A stretch of DNA of 64,000 nucleotides from Dipodascopsis uninucleata var. uninucleata. Taxonomy: Eukaryota > Ascomycota > Lipomycetes > Lipomycetales > Lipomycetaceae. This document shows, in pieces, positions 1-12,330 of the stretch. Position 1 is the first letter of the stretch; every line of letters starts with the position of its first letter. The position numbers were made by a program, and so were the translations under genes. The stretch covers positions 124,001 through 188,000 of the forward strand of contig JAJLTO010000007.1 of the NCBI GenBank assembly GCA_030568195.1. The letters are read 5' to 3'. The notes under the pieces were generated by a model. That model made no database searches and was not told the DNA's origin. It saw nothing but the letters and a program-made list of their open reading frames with translations.

Positions 1-1
1 A

Positions 2-1965
2 AACTGCCAGAGTATGAGTGTAGGTATCAGGAGATGTCGCGCGTGTACACGTCGTAAGTCAGGAGTTGGTGCTTGCAGATTTATTGGTGTGCGAGTCTTC
101 AAAGAAGATGTCAGTGGTCCACATTATGATGGCGAAGATCCTGATTATGCATTGAGTGATCAGCTCAATCTTATTCTTCATCCCGATAACTATTATCGTA
201 ATCTCCATCCTAGGATGGAAGGCTACGATGGACAATATCATTATACCAAGTCTTTGGCAAAGATTACTTTTTCTGAGCCGCCAAGGTCACTCGAAGACGT
301 TGAATACACTATGAATCATATTTCATACCCATTTTTAAGGATACTTGAGCAAGAGCTACAATTAGAAATGCAGTCATCGTTGCTGCGCATTGTACCAAAA
401 GAGGGTGAAGGATACAGATCATTATGTGATATCTGTGGTACTTCCTTATTTTCTGGAAGACACATGTGCTACTACTGTGGCTTGGAAATGTGCCTTGACT
501 GCTATAGTGACTGGAATAATCTTGGAGAAGACAGCGGAAAACTAGTGAGGAACACGCTCAGATTTGTATTTGAGTTTTGTGCTTATGGTAATCGACACCA
601 GCAGTCTTGCTTTGTTCCTGTTTCTCGTATGATGCCGCATGAATTGGAAACAATCGTCAATAACTTGCAGCAATATATGGCTAGGAATAACCAAAAAATA
701 CAATCTATAGATGGTATCCAGAATATGGATATGAACATACAGCGGAATATCAGATCAGCATCATGTTACTATGATTCAGATGCGCTCTCTATAGATCAGT
801 TTAGACATGTATGGAAGCAAAGATTACCATTAGTTATTCGAGGTACACGTAAGAATCCCAGATGTGACTGGTCTGATATCTATTTTATTCATAATCATGC
901 AATAGAGCGTTGTATATTGACCGATGGTAATACCGGTGAAGCAGTTGAGTCTGCTCTTGGGACATTTTTTGATGGCTTTAAAGCAGGTATTTACGAATCT
1001 TCCAAAACTTGCATGAAGTTGAAAGATTGGCCCACGAATGGTGATTTCCGCGAGCTTTATCCTTCCTTATTCGAGGATTTTGAACTTTCGCTACCATTTC
1101 CTTGCTATACAAAGCGAGAAGGATATTTCAATCTAGTTTCAATGTTTTCTAAAGAATATAACATTCCAGATCTTGGACCGAGAATGGTAAGTCGCTTCTA
1201 AAATTTTAATTTAATCTATGATATCATGTTAACATATTAAAGGATGTGGCATATCCATCATCCCACTCTGAAAATGGGAAAGGTACTACCAATTTGCATC
1301 TAGATGTCGCCGATACTTGCAATATTATGATGTATGCTCAACCTTATAGGTCCGATAACCTATCAAACGACGAAAATAATATTGATATTTTGCGAGGTGA
1401 CGAGGCGATAGGAGCAATATGGGACATATTTAGAGCTGAAGATTGCAAGAAATTGCGTCAATTTATCTTGGACAGAGAGCAGGAAAGCCCTGAAACGTAC
1501 AACAATCCATTTTTGGCAGCAAAAAGAGACAAAGCCAAGGGCTCTAAGGTAGTCCCGAAGTTCTCTACAGATGATCCTATTCATAGGCAGGTCTTTTATC
1601 TGACTGATCCAGAACTTGCACTTCTTAAACAGCGTTTTGGCATAGTGCCTTATCGTGTTTGGCAAGGGCCTGGTGATTCTGTTATGATTCCAGCAGGATG
1701 CCCATATCAAGTCTGTAACATATCATCGTGCGTCAAAGTGACTGTCAACTTTGTTTCTCCTGGTAAGTATGCAAACACAACCTCTCTAATAAGATATAAG
1801 CTAATTTGCGCTTTAGAAAATGTTTCGCATTGTATGGAGCTTCTTCAAGAGGTTCGTAGCCTTTCACGTGTGAAAAAGAAAGAAGATGTACTTCAATTGA
1901 AACAGATACTGCATTTTGCGTGGATGAAGTCCATGGATATCCTAAGTAACTGGAAAAATACCTGA
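2..1965 (+). CDS. KDM3/JMJD1-like JmjC-domain protein, 5' partial
   Basis: Likely nuclear chromatin protein of the JmjC family, whose active members remove methyl groups from histone H3 (KDM3 type) using Fe(II) and 2-oxoglutarate. The frame stays open to the window edge, so the first ATG at 14 need not be the start. I place exons at 2-1186, 1243-1762 and 1817-1965; the second intron is 54 nt and in frame, and removing it restores the family sequence VSPENVSH. A Cys cluster lies at the N-terminus, and a KDM3-type zinc finger (CDICGTSLF ... CLDCY) at about residues 138-165 from that Met. The JmjC core GTTNLHLD supplies iron ligands His410 and Asp412, but the third ligand, normally His in PHQV, is Tyr546 (PYQV). 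The protein may therefore be catalytically dead or altered. Family assignment is firm; activity is open. Confidence 0.85.
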
Positions 1966-3333
1966 ATTAATGATGAAATATCAAACAATGATTTTATTGC
2001 TCTTTTTATAATTCCAGTTGATATATATACAAATATATTTCGTGCAGTTGTATTTATTTTTTTTCCTTTGGTAATTCCTGTGAAGGATGGCATAATATCT
2101 GTCTTATTATCATTCTAATCTTGCGTGGACCATTACTTGTATCTATCGATATCTATATCATAATTGTTTATATATGCAACGGCAGTGTCTTTTTGTTTTG
2201 TTGATTCATCTATATGTTTATATCTGAGTGTGTGCTTTGCTTGATAATATACGCTACAGGAAGACAGAAGAACAGAGAGGCAATTTGCATGGCTCTTGAG
2301 TGTTTAAATATTTTGTGCTATGAAATATCTCAATCATTTTGAAAGTCTATTTGTTGTGGGTTTGATTTTTTAATATATAAGAATCAGTTAATAGTGAATA
2401 TGGGACATTCAGGAATATGATAGGTGTTGGAAAGATTGATTTAGTTATACGGATGTCGAGGTGGTGGTAATGATTATTATGCACATCATTCCAGCGATAG
2501 GGTACAGAAAGGTTGTTTTGTACAAGAGCATACCGGACAGTGAAGATAACATATCGATAATGAGATTACAAGGATGATCGGTCTTTTGATTTCGAGTAGC
2601 GGCATATATTTGGCGAAACAGTAAGTAATCTTACTAGTAGGTTTGATTTGAATATTCTCGCGAGTGACTGTACTATTTGCCATGCTCGTGTCTATTTATC
2701 CATCTATCACGTGTGTTTGTGTATTTCAAAGAGAATGAATACCTTCTAAAAAATACCAGCAACAAGAGTGAATAACTTAACAAAATTGCACTGTCATGCT
2801 TTCGTTTTATGTATCAGTATTAATATCTCCACGTGTTTTCTATCGATGACTATTATAACATGTATTGGATATCTAGATTATATCTAAGCTTAGTGTACGA
2901 ATAATGTATATGAATAACCTTTCTGCTTGTACTACAGTTATTTGTGAATTTGTAATTCATCTATATCTATATCTATATACATGAACATATATTATTATTC
3001 TGTTTGATGTATATGGTACCATTTACGTGAACGTTCACGTTCACATGAAACTCGAAGATTCGTGGATAATACTTCTTTATAATTAATGTCTCTATTTATT
3101 TTCCTTCTCATTGTAAAGTACATTTTACAAAACAGAAGCATGAGTACAAGTATATTGCCTATTATCGATTGAGATACAAAGATAATTTCACTCTACTATA
3201 ATATGTTCAATTACCATGTGGTGTATTGAAAGAAATCTACACTAATTTACTCAGTCACGACTAATTTTTATTTTTGACTTATTTCCGTTGAAATATTCAC
3301 CACCTGAAATATCCTTCCTTCCATGACAATATA
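1966..3333. other. Intergenic, between two convergent 3' ends
   Basis: AT-rich, with no open frame that looks coding. It separates the 3' ends of the JmjC gene and the symporter gene. The only structure I see is a 16-bp perfect palindrome, listed separately. Confidence 0.6.
3025..3040. repeat. 16-bp perfect palindrome
   Basis: The sequence ACGTGAACGTTCACGT equals its own reverse complement and is followed by another GTTCAC-like half site. It could be a dimeric factor site or chance. It lies about 290 bp beyond the symporter stop codon, so a promoter role is not obvious. Confidence 0.5.
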
Positions 3334-5631
3334 CTAAACTTTAGTCTGGAAAACAGACTTTCGGTCATATTCTCTATCGTTAATAATAACAGAGCTAGTA
3401 CCATCCTCGTCATAATCCAGCTCCCCGTAAATTGGACGTTCAGTGCCCACAGCAGATTCACCAACAGCTGTAGCTGCAGGAACATCACGCTTGGTGAATA
3501 CAGACAACTCAACCTTATAAATCTTTGAGTACACGTAATATGCACAAATGCGGCCAAGAACTGATCCCACAAGAAAGAGAATAGCTCCAACTGGTGCAGC
3601 AACAAAAGCTCCGAATGCACTCCAGTCATCGCCGTATAGACCATTTGTCATAATCAAAAGACCACCACCGTCTTTTGCATTGCCATAATAAATACATCCA
3701 AAAATAAAAGTCGTTAGCACTCCACCAAGACCAGAAACAATGATATCGAATCCATTTAAAAAGTAAAGCTGAGGAACCAATCCAAGTAAAATACTTGGCA
3801 TAGCAGCAGCAGAAATAAGATCTGATATTAAGAAGATGTTAAGAACATTGGGTGACTTCAATGCCACAACAATAGCAGGGACCATGACTATAACTACAAG
3901 TCCGCGAACGTATATAATAGGAAGCTTATTACGAAAGATGTCGTTAGACACTGACGATACCATAGCTGACTGCAAACTATCAAACACGGCTACGGACAAG
4001 CACACACAGAAGATAAGAACAAAGCAAATTACCCAAGCAGGAAGAGTCTCAGCAATTAAAAAGAAAGCCAGAGACGCGTCTTGGGGAGGGTTACTAGGAT
4101 ATAGATGTGACCAGTCAGCAACAATACCTGTGAATCCAATCAGCACAAGATACACGAAAATTACGAAAGTCGCTATTCCGCATGCTAAAAGGAGCTCTTT
4201 ATCATTTCGAGACGCAAAGGTACGAATCCAAAAACCAGACATAAAGCAGTCATTCGAAGCTATAGCAACGGGAAGAATATATAATAACTGCCATCCTAGC
4301 TTTGAACTGCCCAGAAGACCAGAGGCTGTAATCTGAGAGCGATCAATATCAATATTTGTGCCCATAGCGATAGATACGATGATAAGTAATAAAGTCATCA
4401 TCAAACTTTGGATATTATCAGTAAAAAATGAAGTGTGGAAACCACCCCACGTAGTATAAATTGTGGTAACAACACACTCAACAAGGACAACAGGAAGCCC
4501 GTTCATTCCAGTAAGAAGCTCAACAACATACTGTATAGAAGTAAGCTCCGACGCCATATACAAGAACATTGTTAAAGCAGTCAAGATTCCTAAATAAAGC
4601 CCAGGTATATAACCGAATCTCTGAAAAACCCATTCCGTCAAAACAAATCCATCTGGGCAGGTTTTTCTCACTAATGGGCCAATAAACGCAAACAAAAGTA
4701 AAGGGAGCGCCGAGCTCAAAGCGTAAACTAAAACGCCTTGTACTCCAGCAATGATACCAATTTCAGGATATGTCAGAAGAATACCACATCCAAGAGCTAA
4801 ATCGAAACATTAGTAAACACATTTACAACACCTCTCATGCCCAAATAACCACAAAGGCAGTTAAGGAAGTTCACCACTGATGGATAAGACTGCTTCTCAG
4901 CAATATTCCAAATCCCATCAGTGGGGTTGGTATCGTCACGTAGCAACACATCCTCACGCAAGTATTAACTTGGTCGAGTTCAAACGGTGTAATCTCAGCC
5001 TGCGGCTATATATTTCGTGAGAAAAAAGATCACGAAACTACAACAACCAACAAGCACCCGTCGTGGCTACTACTAAAACCGAAATCAGAAATAAATCTGA
5101 AAGGTCCTACAATAAAAGAATTTAGTTCAGAGCAATTAGCTATACCATGAAAAAAATACACAAAACTGAAACTTACAGTTCAAAACCATTCGGATCCGGT
5201 TGCTTGATTACGACTCTGCAACAGAGACCAAATGAAAACGCCAAGTTACAACTTGCGCAGCAGAGATGGCAGACGCTTCAATAAATTGAAAATCCTTTGT
5301 CATTAACCAAATCACGCTTACGCACCAGCTGCAATGAAATTCAAAGCCAGAGGAATTGCTACGCCAAGAATTAGCATTTTGACACCAGCGAAGCAGCACA
5401 TTATTAGCAGCAAAACGCCTTCTACTTACGTGGCTGGCTCCTGTTAGACGCCAGAAACTCTTTGTTGTTGCGTCCCTTTTTCCAGGCGACAGTGAGACCC
5501 ATGATCCTGCAGAAGAAAAACGATCAATTAGTATAAGCATGTAGCTGCTAGCATCTTAATCAGACATACAGAAAGAGGCCATAAGTAACATATAGGCAAG
5601 CATTTGCGGCCTGCGTTGAAGGAAGACCCAT
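3334..5631 (-). CDS. Sodium:solute symporter (SSS family, urea-transporter-like)
   Basis: Plasma-membrane secondary transporter of the SSS family (TC 2.A.21), related to fungal urea/solute permeases. I read four exons: 5631-5570, 5506-5430, 5358-5326 and 4796-3334, giving 544 residues and a consistent frame. The joined N-terminus reads YGLFLIMGLTVAWKKG, then FLASNRSQ, then ALNFIAA-ALGCGILLTYPEIG, as in fungal SSS proteins. Further landmarks are AGVQGVLVYAL, CPDGFVLTEW and GGFHTSFFTDNIQ, with about 12-13 hydrophobic segments and an acidic, hydrophilic C-tail. The third intron (5325-4797) is 529 nt, about ten times the usual size here, yet the protein is continuous across it, so no exon seems to be missing. 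Sequence alone does not fix the substrate; urea is only a family-based guess. Confidence 0.85.
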
Positions 5632-6529
5632 ATTGGTATACTAAGTATAATTCGCTGACTTAATAACTAGAAAACTTGGTGTTCTACTGCAGCAGAAAAA
5701 AATTTTGCGAAAAAATCTTCAAAGAGGACTAAAGCTCATCTGCATATGAGAAAACTGGTGGAGAACTTATCTGTATTTAAAGTGTCGCGAAGCTGCGATG
5801 ACTCTCCAAAGCATAAAGAAAGAGTATATTAAAGTTCGTGCAACTAACCGAAACTTATCACTTTTCATAGACTAAAACTTCACCATGAACTAGTTCGGAC
5901 CATTACAGGCCGCCCACTTAAACTACACCTATTGTATTCTTCTGCTAGCTTATCTATAAAGTTATGTCGAGAAGTACTAGACTTACGGTACAAAATTGTT
6001 GAGAGACGTCGGTTGTATGCATCCGGCTATTACGTAGGAAGCCATTATTATGGCGCATTTCCTGGTCAAGAACTAAATAAATAGCAGAGCACGATTCTAC
6101 TTGCTCTAAATACAACCTATTCACGCTACATACAAAAATACTATAATAAGCATAAAAACTAAATAACCACCACTCGTATGTAGCTCTCCCCATCAAATAC
6201 AACACCAAAGACATCTCCATCGCAAATAAATGCCTCTAAATCAAACTCATCGTAATCAAATCAAGCGAGAAAGCTAATCCAAAAAATATAAAAAGAAAAG
6301 AAATTCATATGCTCTCGATATGAGCCAAAGACTGCTCATGAAGTCTCTAATGACAACAGACGAGCGTAAAATCGCCATTTGGGAGTAATCGGAATGGCAG
6401 TCATAGATGAAACTTCCATATGTGGCTCCCCCACCTCGCCTTTCTCAAGGTATACAAGGGATCGCAGCTCAGTTCAGTTTGCAGCCAAATGGCTCCACTG
6501 AATAACACACATTGGGCAGTAATAGTGAT
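5632..6529. other. Symporter 5' flank and PB1-gene 3' flank
   Basis: It holds the symporter promoter side and the 3' side of the PB1/UBA gene. An 88-codon hydrophobic frame on the minus strand (5954-6220) shows no family signature, and I do not call it. Confidence 0.5.
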
Positions 6530-6702
6530 CTAAATAATCAAAACAGACACACCATGAACATCGTAGTCCTCGTATAGATAGCATTCGTCAGCGAAGACTC
6601 GTTCGCAGCAACAGCAACAGCAGCATGCTCGGCAGTCTTCGCAGACATCGCCATGGACGTAGTGATGATGTACAACTTCTTGATTTCTACGTTTCGGTTG
6701 CA
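6530..6702 (-). CDS. Candidate last exon (Cys-rich tail) of the PB1/UBA gene
   Basis: The frame of the PB1/UBA gene stays open for 79 codons past its TGA at 6772-6770. A plausible 78-nt intron (GTGAGG donor at 6780, ACTAATAC branch site around 6720-6727, GCAG acceptor ending at 6703) removes the stop and keeps the frame, adding about 56 residues and ending at TAG 6532-6530. The tail has KRRNQ, HHHY, then GDVCEDCRACCCCCCERVF and ECYLYEDYD. Such a Cys run could be S-acylated or bind metal. The stop is also in the context TGA-CTA-G, a known readthrough context, so readthrough is a second route to the same tail. A rival acceptor at 6717 would give a different, Ala-rich tail. Splicing is inferred, not observed. 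Confidence 0.5.
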
Positions 6703-6769
6703 CTGCGCTCGGGAGACTAGTATTAGTCGCTACGACGAGCTCGCTCCGGCTTGAGATTCTCTCGTCTAG

Positions 6770-9700
6770 TCAATCCTCACTATTAGATTCTAGATCAATA
6801 AGTGGATCCTCATCGCTCTCGGCGAGAGGGTTGCTCCCAGCAGCAGGGCGATTTTGCTTTTCAAAGTTCTCCAGCTGCTTCAAATCCTCTCCAAGCATAT
6901 CAATAGCGTCAACTACATCGCCCTTACACTGTTGAGCATAATATATAGCTAGGGCCATATTATCAGGACTGATGAGATCCAACTCAACAAGCTGCCGAGC
7001 ACATTGTCTCTCCGACTCTGAAGCAGAGTTCTCGAGACCAAGTCGATTGATATCTGCACGCTCTTGAGCTTCAGAACTCAAAGTGCGCATCTCAATATAC
7101 TGAGAACGCTCACGAGATGCAGCTGATTGGCTTTCCTTCTTAGCGCGTTGTCTACGCATTGCGAGAATTCTTCCAGATAGCGAGGCGGCATTAGGGTCTA
7201 GATGGCCACCAGGGCCCCGTCCTACCATCGCGGACATGCCAGAAACAGATTCAGCGGTTGACCTATATGATGGTGGAGGTCCTGAATAAGTAGCAACAGA
7301 GGGAGCGGGCGGAATATTAGCCTCAGACGCAGTTTCAGTAGTCACACCCTCTTCCCTTAAGATCTCTTTCGGTGATGGTGGCATACCTGGCTCGTCCTTA
7401 TAACTAGAATTTCTCGATATCAAACCAGCAAGAGGATGTGTCGAAACATCTTCTATAATATCGCCTCTACTAGTTTGATGATGATGATGGCCGCCGGAAC
7501 GTTCGAGACTGCTACTACGCATTCTAGCCTCATCATTAATGAAGCGCGACCATGGATTGGACTGACGTTCTTCTTGTATAGGGACTAGCGTTGTAGCACT
7601 AGGCGTAGCATTTAGAATATCTCTTGAAACTTCTGCATCGTTGCCAATTTCATCTTGTTCAACTTCTAATTCTCTTACCGCTTCTGTAAGGTTGGAGACA
7701 GTATCGCCATTTCTTTCTGATGCAACTTCTCCCCAGACATCTGATCCGTCCGCGACAAAATCATCGATTGGCGAGGTGTATCTGTTCTCCTGTGGATAAT
7801 TATCCTCAGTAGGCTCTGTACCAGGAAAACCTGTAGAAGACCCACCTAGATCTGTAAATCCTGACTTGGGTACAAACTTCGCTAGCGGTCGAATTGGTTG
7901 TGCAGTAGCAGCATTGGAGCGAAGATTGTCTCGAAAATGCGAATACAAGGTTGACGATTCAATGGCGCCAGAAGGCTCCGCAACGTGAATTCCCTTCTCC
8001 AAATAAATATTTGGAGATGTCTGCGCTCTAGTAAGAGATGGAGCTGTTAAGTTTTCGAGTGAACTAGGCTCTACAGATCGAGGATGTGGAGGAAGAGGAG
8101 GAGGCGGGCCCTGGGGGTCATCTCGTCTGTATGACGTAGGAGAATAAGACTGAGTACGCCTTGGAATGCTGAATCCTTTGGGCATTGTACCAAACGTAGG
8201 AGGCGTACCATCACTTTTTATTGGCGTTTTGCTAGGAAGAGGGGGGCCACTAGTTGCCATTGAAGAGAAACTTCGATCGTCTTGGGTCACGTATCCTTCT
8301 ACATCTGGTGTCATCCTAGACGAGATTTCACTTCGTGCCAAACTCGATTCTGTCCAAGTTTCGTTAATCTGACGATAAAGGTCGTCCTCAAAAGATGATC
8401 GCTGATGTTCTTGACTACGAATCTGAGTCTGAGTTTCGACAAACTGCGTAATTAAATCACGTAGACATTGCTGCAGTTGATTTGTCGCAGTCTGAGTGTT
8501 TTCACGAGCAGCGCGAATAGCCTCACGTGTAGCCTGCAAACCGATCTCCGCGGCATCTCTAGACATAGCTGCTGCATGATAACCACCTATCATGGCAACA
8601 TGGCCTATCTGAGCCGCGAAATCTTGAAAGCTATTAATTGTTCGTTCGAGTACGTCAGTGTTAAAATTAGAATCTCTCGAAATCCTGTTATTTGCGTTTA
8701 TATCGTCGCTGATCTCTTGCACAATTTTACGAACTAGCTGAGCGACATGATCGGCTAAAGCTGTGTCTTGGCTTGCTGATGATTCAAGCTGAGAAGTAGA
8801 GGTCACCCCTCTGCCAGCAACGTCTTGTAATTGCAAGATAGCACGCTTTATATTCTCAGAAACAATATCAGCCCAACTCGCCACATTATTCAAAGTAACT
8901 GATTCGTTTGGTAAGTCATTGTCACCTTCAACTGATGGAGTCGTGAGGTCGATCTGCGTTGCGGGGCGAATAGTTGAAAGAGTGTCAACTGACGTGCTCC
9001 TAGCCAGCTGGTTGGAATCCGTGGCGACTGGTGTAGTGGCCCTGGACATGATCTCTTCCGTATCTCTCAGCATACGTTCAAATGCTTCCAGCATACCCTC
9101 CGTTAAATTAGCCTGGTTTGATGGAACAGCGACAGGCTGTGCATATTCCTCGCTATCTTCAGCAGACTGAAGGTCCGGAGTCTCCACTTCATCACTGAAG
9201 CCGGTGGATGATGTCGAAAAGGTAGACCTATCTCTGGAGATATCCGCGATCTCCGGTGTAGCAATCGACTCAGTCTCGTTAACTACTTCAGTAGATTCGC
9301 CAGTAAAATCAAGATGCTTCACAGCTGGATTCACTAATACGTAGCCATGATCAGTCTTAGAATCTTCAAACTCATGGCCGGCACTATCCGTGAGTGAGAA
9401 GAGAGCATCTCTACCTCGATCTCTCTGTTCGGATATACGATCTCTCAGCTCAGCAGCCGAACCAACCTGAAGATAAGCAAAGATTAGCTATAAGAAAAAC
9501 TTCCTTCATGCCAATAAATACGGTATATTCTTTCCATATGTATATAAACTTACCGTAATCATGTCCCCGTCTTCGTCAACGTAGCTTAAAGGAGGGCCAC
9601 TGCGCTTGACCACAGTATCATACTCAGCAGGAGCTATGTGCAAGGTCGACATATCTTCAGCAATCCTGACTTCAATAGGCTCCTCTACTGGAGATGTAGC

Positions 9701-9808
9701 ACTAACCATCTCTACGTCCGATTTTTCTGCTTTCTGTCTGGCTTTTGCGGTGAAAAGTCCTACTCCACGAGAGCCAGGGAAGAAAATAATGGTCTGACGT
9801 TCTGATAT
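6770..9808 (-). CDS. PB1- and UBA-domain scaffold protein, possible autophagy receptor
   Basis: Two coding exons are clear: 9808-9554 and 9466-6770, 983 residues to this stop. The N-terminal region contains a PB1 domain whose OPCA motif is split by the intron: YVDEDGDMIT joined to VGSAAELRDR. A long low-complexity, Ser/Pro-rich middle follows, with proline runs and a short His run. The C-terminus has a UBA-like helical unit (LVELDLI ... ALAIYYAQQCKGDVVDAIDML). An acidic Atg8-interaction-like motif, GSDVWGEV, lies at Trp663. PB1, AIM and UBA together resemble p62/NBR1 autophagy receptors, but I see no ZZ or FW domain. The start is unsettled: the first visible exon begins after an acceptor at 9809-9810, and a possible starter exon ATG lies near 10166 with donor GTAAGG, implying a ~340-nt first intron. 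Family function is inferred. Confidence 0.8.
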
Positions 9809-12330
9809 CTGAATTTTGTACTATCAACTTGTCAATTGCACTATAGTTCAATAACCCAAAACTAGTCAAACGATAACCGAAAACAGTCCCAAGTAAAGCA
9901 AGGTATTTTACAACCGAAAAGGGCTTTTTCCTGTGTGGACTGATGCTTGCTTGAACCTTTTTTTAAATAGAACTGTAAGCGTAGTGAGAATCTTGAACGT
10001 TTAGAGATGTCGATTTACTTTTGTCTGCTTAATTCATTTGGTATGTATCTCTAAACAACGGGTAAATCTGAACTTCGACTATGGAAGATGATGACTAAAT
10101 ACTGTAAATGCATTTGATTTTGAGATTTACAGACTGGATCTAGCCTTACGATCTTAATCAGAGCATGCATGACCTGGTATGTGCACTGCTACGTGGCTGG
10201 GGATGGACTAACGGATTATAATCGGTGACTCTACTAGACCTTATCGATCAATGAAATGCAGTCTGATGCACTCAGATATACCCACAGTCATCTACGGCCA
10301 CATCCACATTTACACAAAGCCCACCATTCTCAAGATAGCAATGACGAGATCCGTAAGAACTTAAGCCGTGTTTGTTGGAGAAGAAAATACTGGATGCTCA
10401 AAGGAAAAGACGCTCATCTAAGCTCTGGACTGCGTACACGTCATTATGTACCCTGAACAACCATGGCCACTAACCTAGCATTAACCTGTAATATCATACC
10501 AACCACAGTTACCGTATGTCTTCTATAACCTTCAGTTATATGGTCTGCTTCTTCAAATGATGGAGCTCGATGTAATCAGTATACTACGTTTCTGACAATC
10601 ACGTGTGCCTGCTCTTCCTAGTGTTCTTGAGACCACAGGAACACCTAATAACTCAAAAGTAGACACGCTTATTGTCTCTCAGTCGTTACTGAATTAGTAG
10701 TACCGGCAGCACACCATCCTAGCCGACGAGAGAAGCTTATTTATTTTACTGAGAGAACTAGCGAGACGAAAATATACTATTCACAACTGACGCGTTTGGT
10801 GGATATCTGCAATGCACCAGTGTACCTTCAGTCAATAGCTCATGTCGAATCTTCTGTACTTTGTCATTCATACTTTGTCATTCATAGCACAGCAAGACCA
10901 AGCTAGAGATGATCCCAGAACGTAACATTTAGACGTTCATGGAAAAAAAAGTAAAAATTGACGGAAAAAGGTATATAAATATGAAATTGAAGAATGCAGA
11001 CACCATATCAGATTCCCTATAAGTACACCAACACTGGATAATAAATCCCACAACTGTAGCTTATCGGTGGAGAAATTCACAAAAGGCACATCAAGCAAGT
11101 GAGCTCATTGTCCTGGTGTAGTGTATTTTATTAACAGATCACAGCTATTCGAAGCTTTATGCTCTTTCATGAGAGAAGCCGTCAAGGTTGGTGATGGCTA
11201 ATGGAGATGGCAGTTACAACGGGATAAAAGGCGGCTGTATGCAGCATATCAAGCGATGCCATAGTTCATTTTCCAAGTCAGCATATATGCAGTCCGAAAC
11301 ACCGGTTAAGTTATGAAATTCTCCATAGTATGCATGCTATTACAATCGTCTATAGGCATACAGAGCTCGTAGTGCGTTGGATGGACGGCACAAATGGGAA
11401 GTCAGGTGAATACATGTTGTCTACACAATGAAATTAACCACTGGCTTCTTCCATCCGGCTGAATCGTCTTTGACAGTCACGAAATCTCTTTTATTACGAA
11501 ATCGGCGTTTATTCCACGTTATTCGCTATCCACTAGGTGTATGCATGCGATTCTTGAATTTGTAACAGAGACATCCTAGGATGGTCTAGCATCACGGGAG
11601 GACCCTAGAATAGTTACTATTCACAAGCTACGCCTTATTTTAGCCTGAAGATCAAAGGTACATCCGGACTCTGTTTTTTAATGCATTCTAGTTATTGCTC
11701 TTATATTTGGCGAATCTCTTGAAAAGCTTGTTCACTAGTCTAACGAATCGCCTCTTAAGTACAGTAGCTTTGTCTCAGCATGTTCAGTAGCATCGTTATG
11801 GTCGATCTGTATTAAAAGAGCCGTTTAAGACTCTACTACTCCGGTGTATGGAAAATGATAGTTTTTGATCTTGGATGGACCCTTCTTCTGGAGTCTGCTG
11901 TACATTCCCCGCACCGCTACCGTGAAATACCGGCATATGTCTTTTTGTTTTGGAGTTAAGATTACTATTTCATGAACCACCACTATTATTACTATTCTAG
12001 AAGCTAAGTCGCCGAATTTCAGGCTAAAATTCACTATGTCCAGGATTAACAATTCTTTACAAGGAATGACGCTCACATTATGTGTTATCTCCCTGTAAGC
12101 TGATCAGCCATAAGGAACGGAAAAATAATGGTTCTTATATCAGACACTTGGAAAAACCAACGGCTGCTCCAAACTATAGGCGAATCAAGCACAATGCGGG
12201 GAGTAGCGAAGTAGACCCGTCATAGAGCATCTTAAAGAATGATAAATAGCTCAGTCAAACCTCCATTCTACGTTCAGTTCCTTTCAATTCGTCAGAAAGA
12301 TCGGTTACGTTTGAATAAGCATACTTCAGA
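9809..12330. other. Intergenic between divergent PB1/UBA and xylosidase genes
   Basis: About 2.5 kb with no convincing gene. It may include the first exon and intron of the PB1/UBA gene near 10146-10166. It also contains a tandem pair of a 14-bp unit at 10857-10884. The rest is presumably promoter DNA for the xylosidase. Short open frames at 10256-10456 (+) and 11825-12076 (-) show no domain signature. Confidence 0.5.
10857..10884. repeat. 14-bp direct repeat, two tandem copies
   Basis: The unit TACTTTGTCATTCA occurs twice in direct contact. It is probably a small replication-slippage duplication. No function is evident. Confidence 0.7.

Noticed and set aside
3836-4336. 166-codon open frame antisense to the symporter
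   Set aside because: It is the shadow of a long conserved coding exon on the other strand and has no family similarity.
6717-6780. 64-nt intron with acceptor ACTAG at 6717 in the PB1/UBA 3' region
   Set aside because: The branch A would lie only about 6 nt from the AG, and the resulting frame gives an unremarkable Ala-rich tail; the acceptor at 6703 fits better, though this is not proven.
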